Source: Fuerstiella sp.
GTDB taxonomy: Bacteria; Planctomycetota; Planctomycetia; Planctomycetales; Planctomycetaceae
DNA length: 64,000 nucleotides
NCBI GenBank assembly: GCA_022843805.1
Contig: JALHMY010000028.1
Location: forward strand, 30,071 to 94,070
Direction of reading: 5' to 3'
The notes beneath the pieces were generated by a model. It saw only the letters and a list, made by a program, of their open reading frames with translations. It made no database searches and had not been told where the DNA came from. Shown here one piece after another: positions 43,388 through 52,658 of the stretch. The translations under genes were made by a program, and so were the position numbers. Position 1 is the first letter of the stretch; every line of letters begins with the position of its first letter.

Positions 43388-44435
43388 AAAATGTACTCTT
43401 CACTAAGGAGCTGGAATCTCTTGAATACGCAGTCAATCGGCTAAACATCGTCGCGACTCAGAAGAGACAGTCATAGACTAGTCTCGAAGTCTCTCGGCGA
43501 TTTCGTAAGGAGAAGCCAGCAAAGGCGATTTTTTCAACGACGTTTAGCGACACTGAGCACGAACACGATGACGGATTGTTGCTTTTCCTGGTGCTACCCG
43601 AAAAAGGGGAACTCGAACTCATCCTGATCCCTCCTCGTTGTTATCGTACGACACTCAAAATGAGTGCCAACTTTCTATGTGGACCTCCACAGTCTCTATC
43701 GATCTGCACACAGGAACTTACGCATCGTCAATGATTCCGCAATGGCAGTCCGTGAAATGTCGTATTCCCGTTCAATGGCCTGAATTGGGGTGATCCGGAG
43801 AAGATTTTACGCTCCGGCTGCTAATCTGGGAAACCATGTTTTGCCCGTCGAATGGCGATTCACGACAGTCAGGGAACATGGAGGGGAGGACCACCTCACC
43901 CCATGGCAAATGAACCGGCTCTCCGGCGATTTCTGGAGTTCGCATTTCAATCCTCCGCTCCAGCTGCGATTACCCCAGAAAGTTTTTGGCGTTCTGCAAT
44001 GCATATGCGAAACTGGAACCTCCCTGCCGAGGCCGCCGCAACTCGGAGGCCGAATTCTGTGATCCGATCTCCAATTCAATCTTCTGTGGTGACGTCGGCA
44101 GAATCCAGGGCGGCGAAGCTTCCGGCAGAAACGTGGGTGGATCTGCTCATCGACGAGTGCATCCGGCTGTGGTTGAATTCATTAGATTCTCCCGGCACAG
44201 CCCGCGATGTGGCAGCCAATTCCTCAGCCCCCCGTCAACAATGCACCGATAAGTTATGGTGCAGGCATGACTCTTGAGAATGTGCTCGTCCCATTGACGA
44301 CTCAGTTGCATCCGGCAACGGCCCTCGCCATTCGACGGTGGAGCTGACGATCGGTCGCTACACCCACACCAACATCAACGATCTCGGGTCGGCAGTCCAG
44401 CAGATGACGCCGCTCCCTTTGACCACCTGCACCGG
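43388..44435. other. intergenic, about 1 kb, no gene supported
   Basis: Several overlapping frames of 70-140 codons lie on both strands at 43790-44277, but none resembles a known protein or has a clear ribosome-binding site. Probably decayed island DNA. Confidence 0.45.
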
Positions 44436-44709
44436 TCAAACGACTCAACCAAACGGGTCAAATGGGCGAAGTTTGGTTGCACTAATGGTTGCCGGTTTTC
44501 CTGACAACCATAGCAAATCGGTGAGGACGGCTGATGACAGACCACCTACGGATGAACCGGTTGAGCCCGAAAACACCGACAGCCGCAACCCCTGTCAACG
44601 TAAGACGTAAGCAAGGATTGCGGCTGTCTGAGTGCGCTTGATAAAGCGGAGAGACAGGGATTCGAACCCTGGGTACCCTTGCGGGTACTCCGGTTTTCAA
44701 GACCGGTGC
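44436..44709. repeat. right copy of the ~275-bp direct repeat (att-like)
   Basis: Begins TCAAACGACTCAACCAAACG and is collinear with 31622-31898 up to the anticodon stem of tRNA-Ser. Here the tRNA is complete. Confidence 0.85.
44578..44628 (-). terminator. hairpin downstream of tRNA-Ser
   Basis: GACAGCCGCAACCCCTG pairs imperfectly with GCAAGGATTGCGGCTGTC, 19 bp after the tRNA 3' end in the direction of transcription, followed on the minus strand by GTGTTTTCGG. The same hairpin is kept in the left copy (about 31770-31821). Confidence 0.55.
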
Positions 44710-44733
44710 AATCGGCCGCTCTGCCATCTCTCC
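44647..44733 (-). tRNA. tRNA-Ser (anticodon TGA)
   Basis: An 87-nt cloverleaf: acceptor GGAGAGA/TCTCTCC, D arm GCAGAGCGGCC, anticodon arm ACCGGTCTTGAAAACCGG with anticodon TGA, a long class II variable arm (GTACCCGCAAGGGTAC) and T arm with GGTTCGAATCC. CCA is not encoded. The 3' part is duplicated at 31839-31898. Confidence 0.95.
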
Positions 44734-45354
44734 GGGGCGGATGCTACGGGGTCAGATGCATGGTGTCAATAACTCCCCGCCTCCGGTTGCCCAAAGTTCT
44801 TTGTGTTGCTGCGTTTCTGCCGCGTTTTTAACGTCGGAATGGATATAACCGGTACTCGATGGGTACTCGGAGCCTGGCAGAAATCAATACTTGGCAGGCG
44901 TTTTAAGTTGGGGCGGTGTCTTTCGAATGAAACCGCGGCAGTACAAAGTCGCTGAAGTTGAATCCGCTGTGGTTCTTTCCGAAATGGTGGGAATTGAGGC
45001 GATTCGACTGCCAGGCGAGGTCACTGTTTGCCGTGATTTTGCTGTGATTCGCTACCGCATCAGACGATTGACATCCCTGCTCGGCCTAAATTCACCGTCC
45101 ATGCCCCTTGAGCCTTTCCGGGCGCGGGCGTGAACCTGTGAGATTCCGGGGATGGAGCGTCACGGCGGAGCGTGATGAGTACTGTGATGAGGCGGCTCGC
45201 CCAAAAGAATTAGCAGCCGTCACTCGGCGAGTGACGGCTGCTTTATCCACAAAAGAGTTGCAGAGATCTGCGACTCGCCGAAGCGAATCATGATCAGGAC
45301 ACGTTCTTCAGATCAGGTTGATCGGGTCTTCATATCCTGAACACGTTTATCCGA
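44734..45354. other. intergenic, no gene supported
   Basis: A 621-bp gap with one hairpin terminator (45212-45242). The open frame at 44891-45133 matches nothing known. A palindrome-like run of GATCAGG/CCTGAAC motifs lies at 45290-45360. Confidence 0.45.
45212..45242. terminator. hairpin terminator for the aminotransferase gene
   Basis: A perfect 14-bp stem (AGCAGCCGTCACTC with its complement) around a GGC loop, 113 bp after the end of the minus-strand aminotransferase gene. On the minus strand AATTCTTTTGG follows, on the plus strand TTTATC. Confidence 0.75.
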
Positions 45355-46593
45355 TCAGGCGGCGCGGCGCTGGGAGGCTGGCTGGGACTTTTGGAATGGC
45401 AGCGTGGCCTGGTTGCCGAGCACGGAGCAGAGGCCGTCCACGACGGTCTCAAGGTGAGCTGCAGGCAGTTCGGAGTAGATCGGCAGTGACAACACTTCTG
45501 CTGCTGCAGTTTCCGCTACCGGCAGGTCGCCGGGCTTGTATCCAAGGTACGCAAAACATTTCTGCAGGTGCAGAGGGATTGGATAGTAAACCGCGCATCC
45601 AATCTGTTTTGATTTCAGTGACTTCATGGTCTCGTCGCGACGACCACCCGTGACTCTCGTCGTGTACTGATTGAACACATGACGGCGATCAGGCAGATTT
45701 GCCGGAAGGACCATGCTGTCTGTCACACCAGCCTGATTCAACAGAGTTGAGTATCGATCGGCGTTCCTGTTGCGAGCAGCTGTCCAGGAATCGAGGTGGC
45801 GCAGTTTTACTCGAAGTACGGCGGCCTGCAGTGCGTCGAGACGACTGTTGTAGCCAACTTCGACATGGTTATATCCGCCCGTGTCTCCGTGAACTCGAAG
45901 ACGACGCAGGCGAGCTGCCAGGTCCGCATCGTCGGTCGTCATGATGCCGCCGTCACCAGCTCCTCCAAGGTTCTTTGTGGGGAAGAAGCTGAAGCATCCG
46001 ATTGTGCCAAGAACGCCGGTGCGACGTCCCCGGTATTCAGCTCCAATGGCCTGTGCTGCGTCTTCAACGATTGGTAGTTTGTGCTTTGTGGAAAGGCGCC
46101 ACAATGGCTCCATCTCTGCACACTGACCGAAAATATGAACGGGCATGATGGCCTTTGTTCGCGGAGTGATGGCTCGTTCGACCTGCTCCGGACAAAGATT
46201 AAAACTGGATGGTTCGATGTCGACCAGAACGGGTTTCGCACCCACTCGATGTATCGAACTGGCAGAGGCGAAGAATGTGAACGGACTGGTGATGACCTCG
46301 TCGCCCGGGCCAACTCCCAGAGCCAGTAGAGCCAGGATCAGCGCATCCGTGCCTGAAGCACAGGAGATGGCATGGCGAGAATCACAGTATTGAGCAATCT
46401 CCTGCTCGAGCAGTGAGACTTCTTCGCCGAGGATGAAGCTCTGGTTTTCGAAGCAGCGATCAACAGCTTCGCGAACTTCATCGCGGATCGTCTGGTATTG
46501 GGCAACCAGATCAATAAAGGGAACAGGCTGACAGGACTGCACCGGTGCGGTTGGCGGGCAGGTTGTAGACATGAGCGACTCCATTCGCTTCAA
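45355..46593 (-). CDS. DegT/DnrJ/EryC1/StrS sugar aminotransferase
   Basis: A 412-residue PLP enzyme; starts at 46593, 46584 or 46572 are possible (MKRMESLMSTT). VPFIDLVAQYQTIRDEV and SCASGTDALILALLALGVGP are typical family segments; VEDAAQAIGAEYRGRRTG carries the cofactor-binding Asp, and FSFFPTKNLGGAGDGG the Schiff-base lysine. The family transaminates keto-sugar nucleotides for O-antigen, S-layer or secondary glycans. No other sugar-nucleotide genes are nearby, so the product cannot be named. It ends with a basic, Gln/Ser-rich tail. Confidence 0.92.
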   Translation of the reverse strand: MKRMESLMSTTCPPTAPVQSCQPVPFIDLVAQYQTIRDEVREAVDRCFENQSFILGEEVSLLEQEIAQYCDSRHAISCASGTDALILALLALGVGPGDEVITSPFTFFASASSIHRVGAKPVLVDIEPSSFNLCPEQVERAITPRTKAIMPVHIFGQCAEMEPLWRLSTKHKLPIVEDAAQAIGAEYRGRRTGVLGTIGCFSFFPTKNLGGAGDGGIMTTDDADLAARLRRLRVHGDTGGYNHVEVGYNSRLDALQAAVLRVKLRHLDSWTAARNRNADRYSTLLNQAGVTDSMVLPANLPDRRHVFNQYTTRVTGGRRDETMKSLKSKQIGCAVYYPIPLHLQKCFAYLGYKPGDLPVAETAAAEVLSLPIYSELPAAHLETVVDGLCSVLGNQATLPFQKSQPASQRRAA

Positions 46594-47220
46594 AATGCCG
46601 AGAACCTCGGCGGTTGGCTCAGAACGTTAAGCTTTCATCTGCCGAGTGTCAAGACGAAGGCTCCGGCATATTGTGCCGGTAACTAACTGTGGTGTCAGTA
46701 CTTAGAGCGTTCAGGTCCGATTAAACGCGGTTCGTACTGAAATACCGTGCGAACAAACGACTGGCGTGGTCGGGTGCCAGTCAATAACCGGCAATACGTG
46801 CCGAAACCGACGAAACTCGGGGCCGGCGGTATTATGGTTACTGTGTGGGTATCGGTTCGAGGATGACTGTGGCCGTAACGATCGTGACGATTTTCCCATC
46901 CGTGGCCATCCTCGTCAGATTGCCTTGCTTATTTGTGACTCGTGGTCTGTCAGGTTTTCGAGTGCCGCTGGCGCTGAAATGGAAATGGCTGGTTGGTTGG
47001 GCTGAAATCGCGTGGGAGGAATGGGAGGAATGGGAGGAATGACTGGCGTGACTGGCGTCGGAAGACCAGGACGCGGAGCGTGTTGAAAGTGCAGGATCGG
47101 CTGAAGCATTGCGGTAAAAACGTCTGTCGATACCATCTCGATTGAATCAGATAACCCGGCGTTGTCGCCTGGCCTGATTTGCCGGTGAATGTCTGCTTCC
47201 GGGGTTTCCACATGCGCCAT
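46594..47220. other. intergenic, no gene supported
   Basis: About 630 bp between the aminotransferase start and the clpP terminator. A short tandem repeat (GGAGGAATG x3-4, 47018-47040) is visible. The frame at 46915-47220 is proline-rich (PVTPVIPPIPPIPP) but starts inside the terminator T-run. Confidence 0.5.
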
Positions 47221-47257
47221 AAAAAATGATCCGCGTGATGGTGAATCACGCGGATCA
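47221..47257 (-). terminator. intrinsic terminator of the tig-clpP-clpP cluster
   Basis: A 13-bp stem TGATCCGCGTGAT/ATCACGCGGATCA with a 5-base loop, followed on the minus strand by a T6 run, 35 bp beyond the clpP stop codon at 47292. Confidence 0.92.
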
Positions 47258-47291
47258 GTGTTTGATGAGCAGATCGCAGCGGAGTTCGCGG

Positions 47292-47891
47292 CTAAGTCTC
47301 CAGGCGTTCGAGCACGTTGTCGATCAGATTGTAGTGCTTTGCTTCTTCGGCCGACATGAAGTTGTCGCGATCAGTGTCTTCTTCGATCTTTGTGAGAGTC
47401 TGGCCGGTGTGTTTCAGCAGGATGTCGTTCATTTTGCGTTTGATACGCAGAACTTCCTTGGCATGAATTTCCAGTTCCGTGGCCGTGCCTTCCATTCCGG
47501 CGAGTGGCTGGTGGATCATGATGCGGGCGTTGGGAAGTGCGTTTCGCTTACCGGGAGTACCGGCGGTCAGCAGAATCGCACCCATGCTGGCGGCCTGACC
47601 GATGCAATAGGTGGCCACATCGCAGCTGATGTACTGCATTGTGTCGTAAATTGCCATGCCAGCGGTAATTGAGCCGCCGGGAGAGTTGATATACAGGTGG
47701 ATGTCAGCCTTTGGGTCATCGAACTGCAGGAAGAGCAGCTGGGCGACAATGCTGTTCGCCACATCATCATTGACACCGCTGCCGAGGATCACGATACGAT
47801 CCTTCAGCAGTCGGCTGTAGATATCCATGGCTCGTTCATCACGGCCATTCTTTTCGACAACGTAAGGTACAAGTACGGTCATCTGTGGCAT
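47292..47891 (-). CDS. clpP: ATP-dependent Clp protease proteolytic subunit ClpP
   Basis: A 199-residue ClpP from the ATG at 47891 ([16 protein letters not shown]); 47882 is an alternative and a longer frame from 47933 is unlikely. The Ser-His-Asp triad is in place: [10 protein letters not shown] (Ser102), RIMIHQP (His127) and [13 protein letters not shown] (Asp). [20 protein letters not shown] is the oligomer/substrate-channel motif. It follows a second clpP gene and the trigger factor gene, the common tig-clpP arrangement. With a ClpX or ClpA unfoldase encoded elsewhere it degrades damaged or tagged cytoplasmic proteins. Confidence 0.95.
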   Translation of the reverse strand: MPQMTVLVPYVVEKNGRDERAMDIYSRLLKDRIVILGSGVNDDVANSIVAQLLFLQFDDPKADIHLYINSPGGSITAGMAIYDTMQYISCDVATYCIGQAASMGAILLTAGTPGKRNALPNARIMIHQPLAGMEGTATELEIHAKEVLRIKRKMNDILLKHTGQTLTKIEEDTDRDNFMSAEEAKHYNLIDNVLERLET

Positions 47892-48002
47892 CCGTTGAGT
47901 AAAGACAACGAGGGGAGGCTTCCCGCCTGCCAATTCCTGAGCAAATCAGGAATCTTGTTTTCTGTTACTTCTTTATTAGTCTGTAATCGCTTTTTCGTCC
48001 GA

Positions 48003-48614
48003 CTACTTCTTTTTCTCTTTGGGCGGTCTCTGAAGAATTTCATCAACCAGACCATATGCTTTGGCCTCTTCGGAGGTCAGATAGTGATCGCGCTGGGTAT
48101 CTTTGGCGATTCGTTCCACTGGCTGGCCGGTATGAGAAGCCAGCAGTTCATTCAGCAGCTCGCGGGTACTGATGATATCCTTGGCCTGGATTTCAATGTC
48201 CGAGACCTGACCGCCCACCTGTCCGTATGGCTGATGGATCATCATTTTCGAATGCTTGAGGGCGAATCGTTTGCCGGGAGCTCCGCCGGCGACGAGGATT
48301 GCTCCACCGCTGGCGGACAGACCCACGCAGTACGTTGCGACATCGCATTCGATGAACTGCATGATGTCATAGATTGCCAGCGTCGCCGTAACGGATCCGC
48401 CGGGTGAGTTAATATAGAGATGGATGTCCTGATGCCGGTTTTCTGACTGCAGAAACAGCATCTTCATCACGATCAGATTTGCGCTGCCATCATGGATGGG
48501 ACCATCCAGGAAGATGATACGGTTATCCAGCAGCAGATCGCCGACAGTCATTTGTCGCTGGGCTGAATATTCCCGGGCGGCCAGAGGCATGTAGTCGGTG
48601 CGAGGATCCTTCAT
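48003..48614 (-). CDS. clpP: second ClpP-type subunit
   Basis: A 203-residue ClpP paralogue directly downstream of tig. Triad: Ser102, His127 (KMMIHQP) and Asp in KDTQRDHYLTSEEA. The nucleophile motif reads GLSASGGAIL rather than the usual GQAASMGA, so the S1-site neighbourhood differs from the other ClpP. The C-terminus ends in a lysine-rich PPKEKKK. Two dissimilar ClpP copies next to each other suggest a hetero-oligomeric peptidase, as in actinobacteria and cyanobacteria; that is inference. 93 bp separate it from tig. Confidence 0.93.
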   Translation of the reverse strand: MKDPRTDYMPLAAREYSAQRQMTVGDLLLDNRIIFLDGPIHDGSANLIVMKMLFLQSENRHQDIHLYINSPGGSVTATLAIYDIMQFIECDVATYCVGLSASGGAILVAGGAPGKRFALKHSKMMIHQPYGQVGGQVSDIEIQAKDIISTRELLNELLASHTGQPVERIAKDTQRDHYLTSEEAKAYGLVDEILQRPPKEKKK

Positions 48615-48707
48615 TCGCCAGTTCCTGTGTGCTCGACGGGGAGTCCAAAAACGAAGAACAGGCAGAGCGGGTGCTCCCCGGTGCTGCCTGTTCCGACGAG
48701 AGCTTTG

Positions 48708-50171
48708 TTATTCTGCGGCTTCTTCTGCTGGTTCTGAGTCATCGACCAGACTGGCATTCATATTGCCGCAGATTGCAAATCGAATTCCGACGGAATCATT
48801 ACGAGCCATTGGCTCGCGCTTCACATCTTCAAATTTCGCTTTGCTCAGAATAAAGTCAACTGCTTTTCGTTCACGGAGCTGTGCTTCCATGTTTTCGATC
48901 ATGCCCGACTTTGTAAGACGTGCACGAATCTTCCGAACAGGCTCGCCGCTCTGGAACGACATCAGCAGCAATTCACGATCGATGTCAGCCGGATCACATT
49001 CAATTTTCTGTTCGGTGGCCAGTCGATCAAGTACGAAGTGCTCCTTCAGTGCCTGACGAGTATTGTCGATGGCACTGCGGCGAATTTCGTTTTCCCGGGA
49101 AAGGATCTGATCCCTGGTGAATCCGGCCTGAGACATCTCAAGCAGTTCACGTCGAAGGGCATTTTCCGTTTGCTGCCGAACGAGACTTTCGGGAAGGTCC
49201 CAGTTGGAAGATTCTGCGATCTTCTCCAGAACCTGCTGACGAGTGGCCTGTCGTTGCTGAAATTCAATCTGTCGTTCAAGTGATGATCGCAGTTCTTCGT
49301 CGATCTGTTCCACACTTTCCACGTTCAGTTTGGCGAGGAATTCCTTGTCAAGCACCGGCAGAATTTGCCGCTGAATTTCCTTCACTGCAAACTCGGTCTG
49401 AACTTCTTCGCCCCGCATTTCAATCACAGGAGACTGCATTGATATGCGGATACTGGCCTGACGTGTTTCGCCAGCCTGAACTCCGACCATCAGCTTATCA
49501 AAGCCTTCCAGACCGGCGTCCTGGAAATTCAGAGTCGGCAGCACATGGATGCTGACCAAATCAGTTTCGCGAAGCACTTTACCATCGTGCGTGAACTTCA
49601 GATCGCATATGACAAAGTCGCCGGGCGCACATGGTTCGGAAACGGTTTCCCGTTTCGAATAGCCGGCCAGGAACTGTTCGCGATACGCCTGAAATTCCTC
49701 GTCCGAAACTTCACCGGACGGACGTCGAATGGTGAACGATGAGTAGTCCGGCAGTTCAAATTCTGGCCGAACTTCAACTTCAAATTCGTAGTGAAAATCG
49801 CCGGAATCCGGAATCTCCAGGCTTTCCACATCGATCTTTGGCTCGTTGATCGGATCGATCCGATTTTCTTCGGACATCTGCTCCAGGCTTGCCAGGAGCA
49901 CCTTCTGCTTGATTTGACCGGCGATTTCGTCCTTAAACTTCTTTACCAGCAGCGAGCGGGGAACGTGCCCGACGCGAAATCCCGGAACCTGAGCGCGGTT
50001 CGAAAGTTCGCTCAGGCACTCTTCACGAACACTGTTGACATCGGCTTCGGGAACTGTCACTGAGACATGTTTCCGACAGGGGCCAACATTCTTAATTTCG
50101 ACCTTTAAATCCATACGTTCAGGGGCTGCATCAGCGGCTGACGTAAGAAGCCCTTCAGCTTCAGAACTCAT
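48708..50171 (-). CDS. tig: trigger factor (ribosome-associated chaperone)
   Basis: A 487-residue trigger factor from the ATG at 50171. The ribosome-binding domain includes the signature-like GFRVGHVPRSLLVKKF (canonical GFRKGKVP); the central PPIase (FKBP-like) domain has GDFVICDLKFTHDGK; the C-terminal helical arms contain long charged segments (SLERQIEFQQRQATRQQVLE). It lies at the head of the tig-clpP-clpP cluster and so couples nascent-chain folding to Clp degradation. It is longer than the E. coli protein (about 430), mainly by an N-terminal extension of about 20 residues and an acidic C-terminus (DDSEPAEEAAE). Confidence 0.94.
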   Translation of the reverse strand: MSSEAEGLLTSAADAAPERMDLKVEIKNVGPCRKHVSVTVPEADVNSVREECLSELSNRAQVPGFRVGHVPRSLLVKKFKDEIAGQIKQKVLLASLEQMSEENRIDPINEPKIDVESLEIPDSGDFHYEFEVEVRPEFELPDYSSFTIRRPSGEVSDEEFQAYREQFLAGYSKRETVSEPCAPGDFVICDLKFTHDGKVLRETDLVSIHVLPTLNFQDAGLEGFDKLMVGVQAGETRQASIRISMQSPVIEMRGEEVQTEFAVKEIQRQILPVLDKEFLAKLNVESVEQIDEELRSSLERQIEFQQRQATRQQVLEKIAESSNWDLPESLVRQQTENALRRELLEMSQAGFTRDQILSRENEIRRSAIDNTRQALKEHFVLDRLATEQKIECDPADIDRELLLMSFQSGEPVRKIRARLTKSGMIENMEAQLRERKAVDFILSKAKFEDVKREPMARNDSVGIRFAICGNMNASLVDDSEPAEEAAE

Positions 50172-50209
50172 CTCAGAACCTCTTCGCAAACGTCAGGACA
50201 AAAAAAAAG

Positions 50210-50282
50210 AGCGGGTGAAGGGACTCGAACCCTCGACAACCACGTTGGCAACGTGGTGCTCTACCAACTGAGCTACACCCGC
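50210..50282 (-). tRNA. tRNA-Gly (anticodon GCC)
   Basis: A 73-nt cloverleaf: acceptor GCGGGTG/CACCCGC, D arm TAGCTCAGTTGGTAGAGC, anticodon arm ACGTTGCCAACGT with GCC, T arm GAGGGTTCGAGTCCCTT; no encoded CCA. It lies just upstream of tig on the same strand. Confidence 0.96.
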
Positions 50283-50950
50283 AGAATAGTGTTCCGGCGA
50301 AACACAATCAAATTGTAGGAACCAATCACCAGACGCCGGCTGCAGCAAACCCTGAAAGAACAGAAGTTTTGCGGATTATGCGAGAATTCACCGCTTCGTC
50401 AACTGATCATACCGACAATTCGTCTCGGAATCGCTGCCACCTTTTCCCAACCTGCCTGTCCTGTGGCGGTTCCTGCCAGGGAGGGCTGCGACGAGTGCGG
50501 ATTTCCCCGGATACCGAGAATCTGCCACGACACTTTAATCAGGGCACTGTAGCGTTCGTACGACCGGAGTCCAGACAGTGGAATCGCAGGGTTTTCCTGG
50601 GATGAGGAAAGAAAAACCGAGTGCTGGTCTTTTGTCAAATTTCAAAATGCAGGCTGGACATTCTTGTCCGACTGTGTTTTGACGGGCAGGAATGCCCATC
50701 CTGCAAAAATCCGACGGGCAGGTGTGTTCATCCTAACAAAGCAAAGGCTCAAAAGCTTAAAGCCTGCGGAACTGCGGAAATCAGCCTGTGGAGAGGCAAA
50801 AACTCGCCGGAGTTTACATAACATAGATGGACAGGATGCAGAACAGGCTTGCCTGCAGTATTCTGTCGGGGACTAAATTCTCATCGGAGATGCATGGCAG
50901 GTTTTTTTGCAGGCAAGGGTTTACCGTCGGCCTGATTGTCAAAGTCGTTC
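50283..50950. other. intergenic with short degenerate repeats
   Basis: About 670 bp without a gene. At 50640-50740 the phrase GGCAGGAATGCCCATCCTGC and a variant GGCAGGTGTGTTCATCCTAA form two degenerate tandem copies; ACAGGATGCAGAACAGGC follows at about 50830. Nothing else stands out. Confidence 0.5.
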
Positions 50951-52555
50951 ATGATATTTCGAATTACCAATCTGAGGTTGCCGGTCGAGTTTCCTGAGTC
51001 TGAGATCCCCACTATGGTTTCTCAGCGAACGGGTTTGTCGGAAGGCGATCTGACGAGTCTGCGAATCCTGCGAAAAAGCCTGGATGCGCGGCAGCGCGAT
51101 CGGCTGGAGTTTGTCTATTCGCTGACCGTGGCTGTACCATCGCCGATGCGTTCGGGGCGAATCACGGCGGATGGCCTGCAGGTCGACCCCTATTTGCCGG
51201 AAGATTTTCGAGATGCGTTTCCGGGCGACACACCCATGCGTCACCGGCCTGTTGTCGTTGGTTCCGGGCCAGCCGGGCTGCTGGCGGGTTATTTTCTGGC
51301 TCTGCGAGGATTTCGTCCCATCATTCTGGAGCGTGGACAGGCCGTCAAAGACCGCGTGCCAGCGATTCGCCTGTTTGACCGGGGTGGCGAGCATGACAAC
51401 GAAAACAATTATCTGTTTGGAGAAGGCGGAGCGGGCTGTTTCAGTGACGGAAAGCTGACGTGTCGGATCACTGGTCCGGACGTGGACTGGGTGCTGGCCC
51501 GATTCGTTGAGTGTGGTGGTCGGCCCTCGCTGATTTATGAAAATCGTCCGCATCTGGGCAGTAACAAGCTGCCGATGATCTGCCGCAATTTTCGTCGGCG
51601 AATAGAAGAAATGGGGGGTGAATATCGGTTCGGGTGTCGTCTTGAGGGAATGCGGATGCAGGATGGGAGGCTGGCTGGCCTTGAGACATCTTCGGGTTTT
51701 CTGGAGACATCTCACTGCGTCCTCGCGATCGGCCACAGCGCCCGAGATACCTATCAGATGTTGCTGGAAGCCGGATTGCCGATTCGTCAAAAGGCATTTC
51801 AGATGGGTTTGCGAATCGAGCATCCTCAGGAGCTGATCAACGAGCACAAGTATGGTCGCCGCGAATACCTGACGATTCTGGGGGCCGCCGATTATTCTCT
51901 GGTGGCCAAAGGGCAGCGTGACTTATTCACTTTTTGTATGTGTGCCGGCGGGATCGTCATCCCCAGCATTTCTGAGCCCAATATGTATTGCTCGAATGGC
52001 ATGAGCAACTCGCGTCACAATTCGAATTTCGCCAACAGCGGGCTTGTAGTCACACTGGAGCCTGAGGCATTTGGGAGTGACCATCCTCTGGCGGGTGTTC
52101 ATCTGCAGCGAAAATATGAATCCAGAGCATTTGAACTGACCGGTGGCGACTATTCTGCGCCGGTGCAGCGCGCCACAGATTTTCTCGCCGGGAGGACGCC
52201 TGATCCGCATGAGCAGCTTCCGTCGTCCTATGAACGGGGAACTAAAAGTCGCAACCTGAGTGAAGTGTTGCCGGTACCCATTTTGAAAGCGATCCAGGCC
52301 GGTTTACCGATCATGGACCGACAGTGGAAGGGCCAGTATCTGCCGGATGCGGTGCTGGTGGGGCCGGAGATGCGGGGAAGTTCGCCGGTGAGGATCGACA
52401 GAGACCGCGAGTCATGGCAAATTCCGGGAATGGTCGGTCTCTACCCGGTCGGGGAGGGAGCGGGGTATGCGGGAGGAATTGTTACGGCGGCTGTTGACGG
52501 ACTGCGTGCTGCTCGCCTGATTGTTGCTCACCATCGCGTGCCGGACGATGCCTGA
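50951..52555 (+). CDS. FAD-dependent oxidoreductase (COG2509-like)
   Basis: A 534-residue flavoprotein from the ATG at 50951 (MIFRITNLRLPVEF); a TTG start at 50936 is possible. Residues 1-95 form the small N-terminal domain of the family (LRILRKSLDARQRDRLEFVY). The FAD motif is VVVGSGPAGLLAGYFLALRG (about 103-122). Further family landmarks are RGGEHDNENNYLFGEGGAGC, DGKLTCRI, MGLRIEHPQELIN and, near the end, GLYPVGEGAGYAGGIVTAAV. Members are annotated as NAD(FAD)-utilising dehydrogenases; the substrate is not established. Cytoplasmic, monocistronic or followed by the TauE-type gene 100 bp downstream. Confidence 0.9.
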   Translation: MIFRITNLRLPVEFPESEIPTMVSQRTGLSEGDLTSLRILRKSLDARQRDRLEFVYSLTVAVPSPMRSGRITADGLQVDPYLPEDFRDAFPGDTPMRHRPVVVGSGPAGLLAGYFLALRGFRPIILERGQAVKDRVPAIRLFDRGGEHDNENNYLFGEGGAGCFSDGKLTCRITGPDVDWVLARFVECGGRPSLIYENRPHLGSNKLPMICRNFRRRIEEMGGEYRFGCRLEGMRMQDGRLAGLETSSGFLETSHCVLAIGHSARDTYQMLLEAGLPIRQKAFQMGLRIEHPQELINEHKYGRREYLTILGAADYSLVAKGQRDLFTFCMCAGGIVIPSISEPNMYCSNGMSNSRHNSNFANSGLVVTLEPEAFGSDHPLAGVHLQRKYESRAFELTGGDYSAPVQRATDFLAGRTPDPHEQLPSSYERGTKSRNLSEVLPVPILKAIQAGLPIMDRQWKGQYLPDAVLVGPEMRGSSPVRIDRDRESWQIPGMVGLYPVGEGAGYAGGIVTAAVDGLRAARLIVAHHRVPDDA

Positions 52556-52658
52556 ATCGCCGGATGATGCATCAGAAAATCTGTCATCTGTTGAACTGAT
52601 GCAGCAGTACGATGCTGAGCGTTGAATTTGCAGGGCGAGTGCCCCTACACTGCGGCCT

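Noticed and set aside
43790..44277. Overlapping 90-140 codon frames on both strands near the right att-like repeat
   Set aside because: No motif, no ribosome-binding site and mutual overlap; treated as non-coding or decayed DNA.
31622..44709. The flanking repeats as ends of a composite transposon
   Set aside because: The repeats are direct, contain no transposase and centre on a tRNA gene, which fits tRNA-targeted integration or duplication better.
46915..47220. Minus-strand frame of 101 codons with a proline-rich centre
   Set aside because: Its start codon falls at the T-run of the clpP terminator and the proline repeats come from a simple GGAGGAATG tandem repeat.
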